This document shows, piece after piece, positions 59,416 through 64,000 of a DNA stretch of 64,000 bases (its first letter is position 1; the number at the start of each line of letters is the position of its first letter). The position numbers and the translations under genes were made by a program. The notes beneath the pieces were generated by a model. The model ran no database searches, had not been told where the DNA came from, and saw only the letters and a program-made list of their open reading frames with translations. The stretch lies in contig NC_057765.1 in the NCBI RefSeq assembly GCF_010389155.1, forward strand, positions 6,200,001 to 6,264,000. The letters are read 5' to 3'. Source of the DNA: Erigeron canadensis. Taxonomy: Eukaryota > Streptophyta > Magnoliopsida > Asterales > Asteraceae.

Positions 59416-59870
59416 CATGGTTGTTAAACTCTTACGAGTCGAGTCGATTTACACTGAAAACGAGTCAACTCGTTAGGTGACTCTTACGAGTCGTTGTTTG
59501 AACTTGGACCGAGTTAATACGAGTCATAAACTTATGACTGTTGTAGTTAAATACTATGGTTATATATTAGATTATTATATTTATAGTTACATTATTTTGT
59601 GTATTATATATGTATTTTTGATACTTTTAGTTCGATTTTGGAAATAAACTGTATGTTTATGACTCAAATTATCGAATGTGTAATATTTTATAAATGAATT
59701 AAGATAATCAACTTATATTTTATTTAAAAAAACATCACATATATAAAAGTATACAACATTATGTACTATATAAAAATATCCTAACTCTTACGAATCAACT
59801 CACGTTTCGAGTCATGAGTCAAAAAATCATGTTTCTGAGTCAAGTCAAAAGTTACAAATCGACAACTATG
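59416..59870. mobile_element. hAT-type MITE
   Basis: Ends CATGGTTGTTAAACTC and, reverse-complemented, CATAGTTGTCGATTTG, with an exact 8-bp duplication CTTACATG at 59408-59415 and 59871-59878. ACTCTTACGAGTC-type motifs recur at both ends. Confidence 0.82.
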
Positions 59871-60790
59871 CTTACATGTACTAATGGTAACTTTAAAGAT
59901 TTTCAATTTTGTCATTCATAGCACAATGGGTTGCTAGTCTTTTAATTTTGACATCATATTGATCTGGTACTGATCTCATATACACTCGCATTGTTTGGAT
60001 CGGTGTGTATGTATAATTGAGAGAGAGAACCGCCTTATGATCCGATAATATGTATCCACTTGTTACAAACAATTTAATTAAATCATTTAAGTTTCTCAAC
60101 CGTTTGCGAGTTTTGCAGAAGAATTCAGGATTTTTATTAATTTTGATTCATGGTCAAATCTATACGTACCTCACCTACATTGAATATATATGATTCAATA
60201 TCTTGTTACATTTATAGATACGTTTGTACAATTCTATTCTTACAAAATTACCATTCTAACTTGGCCGGATGACCGATCAACTGTCTAGAACATCAATATT
60301 ATATATAACCTCTTATTGAGGTCAATTCTTACTTTAAAAATATAAATATAATACGAATACTAGTACAAATGGTATTCACGATACACACGTATCAACCGGT
60401 TCGATACTAGGGAAATCGATTTTTGATATCGGAAAAAGGTAACTAGCTTGGTAGTTATTCGAAACATAATTAAAGTTGATCTATAATATCTTTACGTGTT
60501 AACAATTTCATCCGTAAAGAGCCTCAATACTAGAACGAGTGTAATAATGAATATTGCTTTAAACTAGTATTAATTTGGCCGTGAGAAATTCTTGGTTTGA
60601 GAAAAATGTCAATGAACCTGTGAGATCGAGTATATTACCAAGTTATCAGATTGTGATAGAACATTAGAATTGATAAATTCTTATTGATGTAATGATGTTA
60701 CCATATATTTTGCAATATAATGGTGGAATTGGATTTATGAAAAATGGATAATTCGGTAGCAACCAGTATATGGAACCAAAATATACCAGT

Positions 60791-61092
60791 AGGGATGTGT
60801 AAATGGCCCGTCCTGGCCGACCCGTGAATGCATGAAAATCGAAACAGTGACCCGGCCCGTGAAGGTCCGGGCCGGTTCGGGTCGGGTATGAACGGGTCGC
60901 GGCGGGTTACTAGTTTCCTTCATTTTTTTTTGGTTTTTGCTTTCACCCGACTCGGCCCGGCCCGACCCGCGTGACCCGTGACCCGTGACCCGCGAAAACC
61001 TAAAATGCGTGACCCGTGACCTGACCCGTTTGAACTTCGGACGGGTCGGTTCCGGGTCGGGCACGGGTCAACGGTTTTTTTGCTCATCCCTA
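60791..61092. mobile_element. hAT-type MITE, GACCCGTGACCCG-rich
   Basis: Ends AGGGATGTG and, reverse-complemented, (T)AGGGATGAGC, with an exact 8-bp duplication ATACCAGT at 60783-60790 and 61093-61100. The interior holds many CCCGTGACCCG/CGGGTC units in both orientations, making a strong foldback. Confidence 0.82.
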
Positions 61093-61544
61093 ATACCAGT
61101 ATCATATTGGTGTGGTACCATATATTATCTCTTGATCCACCTCAACACTTTTAAAACTAATTTAATTCAAACACATATTATTACTAACAATATTTCATGA
61201 CTTCCTCTTCATATTTAAATAACACAATAAAAAAAAAAACCCACAAGCTCGTCGCTCTGACGTCAATTTATCAACAAAGCAAATCGATTTCATAAAACGT
61301 CGAGACATTGACGAGCTGAAGCGTCGAAAATGAACTAGCTAAACCGTATTCATTGTTGATATCACAGATAATCCCTAATTTCTATGTAGACAAACTTTGT
61401 TTGATATCTCTTATTTGTTTGACATCTATTATTACTTATTCTAATAAAAGAATAGGTTGTGAATAGTGATTTTTGTCTTTTTGTGTTAACAAACATTACA
61501 TAAGTTATATATTTAATGAACAGTAAACAAAACAAAATTGAAGA

Positions 61545-62323
61545 TAGATGGAGTGGTAAGCTTCCTTCTCAACATATAAAAGGTTGTAGGTTTGAATTTT
61601 AGTAGCACCTACACTTTTTATTTTTCCTTCTTATTTTCTGAAATTACCTAAAGCCCCCTCATTTTTTGGGTAATGTTTACCAGCAGCCCTCTTATACTTT
61701 TTTATTCATTTTAGACCCTTAAAGTTTATATCTCATGGAATGACATGTACTTTGTAACTTTTTTACTATAAGTTTTATAATTCATAAAAATGACACATGA
61801 GTTGTAACTTATTTTTTTTCTTCACATTTATTTTATACATTTAGTCTGCTTTTTTGGCTTGTATTTTATAATTTTTTTTATACCTTATAACATTATCTTT
61901 TCTGTAGCATTTTTTTCAAAATTATGTTTTATTTAATATTTCATTTGTATATTCACAGTTTTTAAATTTTTTGTTTTCTACAATGTTTTTAACAAAGTTT
62001 TAGCTATTTTTTTTTTGCAACGTTTTGTTTTACATATATGTTATTCAATTTTCTTTTTGTTGTAACTTCTTTATTCTCTTTTGACTTTTGAGTTTTTTTT
62101 TTTTAAAGTTATTTTATAAACAAATAGTATTGATATGTGACAACGTTATATATGTTACCAATTGTTTTTATATTGAATTAAATAGATACCACCTGTTTTT
62201 TTGAAAAAGTTTATGGTTTCATTCCTGACACTCAGCACATGCCTTTGATCAACACCGGTTCCGTCACTTTTACCCATACACATAAACGCTTTTCTAAAAC
62301 CCGATGCAGCCCGGGCTACCTAG
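61545..62323 (+). mobile_element. T-rich Helitron-like element
   Basis: Ends GATGCAGCCCGGGCTACCTAG before TTATCAC, the same host-side phrase seen after the Helitron end at 36172. The interior is T-rich with TTTGTAACTTTTTT/TTGTAACTT phrases resembling 35650-36172. A tRNA-like phrase (GGAGTGGTAAGC ... GGTTGTAGGTTTGAATTT) sits at 61551-61599. The left end is not fixed. Confidence 0.4.
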
Positions 62324-62629
62324 TTATCACTATACCTCCTATATTTTCTAAACAAGTTTTCTTCTATTATGTATAGTTTGCGTCACTTGTTCGCCAACTA
62401 CCTACATGACTTCATTTACTACCATTTTTTTTTTTTTTACTTTCACTTTGGTTTATTCCAGTCAACACTTTCACATTTTCACAACCCCCAACACCTCTCC
62501 CCAAAACACATAAAATTACACAAACAACGCTCTTTCCCAAAGAAAAAAAAAAAAAAACTCAGACAAACCAGAAGAAAAAAATCACTCTCTTCACACATAC
62601 AAAAACACACTTATCAAGAAAAACTCTCT

Positions 62630-63379
62630 ATGAACATGGATTCTTCTCAATCCCATCATCCTCATCAGAATCAAAACAACAACTGGCTTGCCTTCTCTCT
62701 TTCCAACACTAACAATAACAACACTACTACTTCCTTCTTCCAACATCCACATGCCTCTCATTTTCATCCTATCCATAGTATGTTTATATATAAGTGTCTA
62801 CATACATATATATATATAAAGATAAAATTTATCAGAATTTTTAAATTATAACTTAATGTTCATATATATTAAAAATATTAATTTATATATGAACAATCAA
62901 AATTATACTGAATTTACTTATGTTCATATCTGAATGGTTCTGAAATATTCTATATACATATACTATTACATATGTAACTTTTTGATTATTTTGCAGATGA
63001 AATAGATACAACAACAACAACCAACAGCCACCATGAGTTATCTATTCTGACGGATGGTAGCCCAAAGCTAGAAGACTTTCTTGGTGGCTGTTGCTCCGCA
63101 GCTTCAACTGGATCCGCTAACTGTCATTTCTCATCAGATGATCAATCTATGCAACGACCGGCCCATGACACTACTACTGCTACTCCTACTGCTGTTGCTT
63201 CTATTAATTATGATTCTGAGTTGTTCCTCCGTGGATTCTCAGCCGACACCCACCAAGCGGCGGTAGTTACTTCTCCACCGCCGCCGCAACAACAGCAGAA
63301 CCAAGATAGCCCACCTGCCAAGAAAGCTGTTGATACCTTTGGCCAACGCACTTCCATTTACCGTGGTGTTACAAGGCAT
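62630..63379 (+). CDS. AINTEGUMENTA-LIKE / PLETHORA (BBM-type) AP2 transcription factor, 5' part
   Basis: Exon 1 is 62630-62777 and exon 2 62997-63379, joined in phase with GT-AG borders, giving 177 residues before the window ends inside intron 2. The N-terminus has the family motif NNWLAFSLSN (about residues 17-26), then a poly-Asn/Thr region, then SPKLEDFLGG. Exon 2 ends with VDTFGQRTSIYRGVTRH, the linker and start of the first AP2 domain; TSIYRGVTRH rather than TSQYRGVTRH points to the PLT/BBM/AIL5-7 branch rather than ANT/AIL1. The intron after RH is at the family's usual place. These nuclear DNA-binding factors control meristem and embryo identity in known species. The rest of both AP2 domains lies beyond 64000. 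Intron 2 contains a foldback element and a hAT MITE. An alternative start is the second Met at 62636. Confidence 0.93.
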
Positions 63380-63424
63380 GTATCTATCTATCTATATATA
63401 TATATACACTTATATAAACACATA

Positions 63425-63601
63425 TATAAGACTGTTACGTATCTAAGCTTAGGTTTGGAATACTTACATATTGTTTTTTTAATCCATAAAAATCATGACG
63501 CATGTGATTTAATTAAAACTCAAAACAAATATTAAAGAATTAGTACGTGAGGGTTACACACCTAAGCTTAGATGCCGGACAACCTTATATTCACCTTTCC
63601 A
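63425..63601. mobile_element. Foldback/MITE element in the AP2 gene intron, family of 2387-2577
   Basis: Left arm ATATAAGACTGTTACGTATC then TAAGCTTAGGTTTGGAA; the right arm, reverse-complemented, GTGAATATAAGGTTGTCCGG then CATCTAAGCTTAGGTGTG. Same ends as the copies in the MULE and at 52024-52200. Confidence 0.65.
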
Positions 63602-63766
63602 TATACATATATATAATTTATCTTAAACCAATTTTCTATATTATATACATAAATATGTTTATCTTTTGGTCGGTTTTTATAAAAGCACTCTTTTTTTTTT
63701 TATCATTTGGTCAGTTTTTATAAAAGCAGTCTCTTTTTTATCATTGGTTAACGATAAGACTGTATC

Positions 63767-63959
63767 CAGAGGCGTGCCTAGTAGGGGAAAGGGGGGCTAA
63801 TGCCCCTTCCAAATTTAGATTTTGTTATGTATTTTTTAATTTTTCATAGATTTTAAAAATTTTACTATAGGTTTTTAACATTTTGCCCCATTCTAAATTT
63901 ATATTTCATGAATTTTTTAATTTTGCCCCTTTCGAAATTTTTTTCTGGTATCGCCTCTG
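63767..63959. mobile_element. hAT-type MITE in the AP2 gene intron
   Basis: Ends CAGAGGCGTGCCTAG and, reverse-complemented, CAGAGGCGATACCAG; flanks ACTGTATC (63759-63766) and ACTATATC (63960-63967) match at 7 of 8 bases. Its left end resembles that of the hAT element at 7688-8549. Confidence 0.78.
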
Positions 63960-64000
63960 ACTATATCGTTATTGTTTTCTAGAAATGGAAATGTCTTATG

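Noticed and set aside
60735..61064. 109-residue Arg/Pro-rich open frame on the minus strand
   Set aside because: Translation of CCCGTGACCCG repeats inside a hAT MITE with an exact 8-bp duplication.
1..64000. Prokaryotic-type systems (operons, CRISPR arrays, phage, toxin-antitoxin)
   Set aside because: Split genes, plant families and plant transposons throughout; no direct-repeat/spacer array and no clustered short intergenic operon layout.

Overview
This is nuclear DNA of a flowering plant, most likely a eudicot. The protein-coding genes are of plant type and carry GT-AG introns, intergenic DNA is AT-rich, and most of the window is transposon-derived. Several repeat styles resemble those of asterids such as the daisy family, but that placement is an impression and was not tested.

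Layout. 1-246: last coding exon of an unidentified gene (+). 247-4778: intergenic, with a Mutator-type element that carries a nested foldback element, and a SINE. 4779-10608 (-): a three-exon YIP4-type Golgi/TGN membrane protein gene; its large second intron holds a tandem duplication, one copy of which was later hit by a hAT element while the other keeps the empty site. 13190-13660 (+): single-exon DUF761 protein. 14645-15955: two short Helitrons. 16457-21146: a non-coding Copia-type LTR element apparently nested in an older LTR retrotransposon. 21147-24955: a decayed intron-containing RPA-like gene (-), a 1.5-kb solo LTR, and three acidic exons (-). 26692-35564 (+): a 15-exon coiled-coil gene of the plant ADIP (afadin/alpha-actinin-binding) type; intron 10 holds a Ty3 insertion ending in the same LTR terminus on both sides. 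36235-39327: SINEs. 39686-40222 (+): DUF688 protein. 40905-42780: Harbinger-type element with a frameshifted MYB-like ORF (-). 42781-62600: transposon-rich, with two exons of an unrecognised gene (48710-49206), two LTR remnants, Helitrons, hAT and Tourist MITEs, and SINEs. 62630-64000 (+): first two exons of an AINTEGUMENTA-LIKE/PLETHORA AP2 transcription factor, cut by the window edge.

The genes do not form a functional cluster; they are independent neighbours with separate roles: secretory traffic, coiled-coil scaffold, transcription factor, and two families of unknown function. I saw no CRISPR array, no operon, no rRNA and no convincing tRNA gene. No new multi-gene system is supported. The most unusual structures are the U3-to-U3 retrotransposon insertion at 29782-31150, the non-coding Copia element with CTCGACC arrays and an LTR hairpin at 16671-20043, and the filled/empty hAT site pair inside the YIP4 intron.
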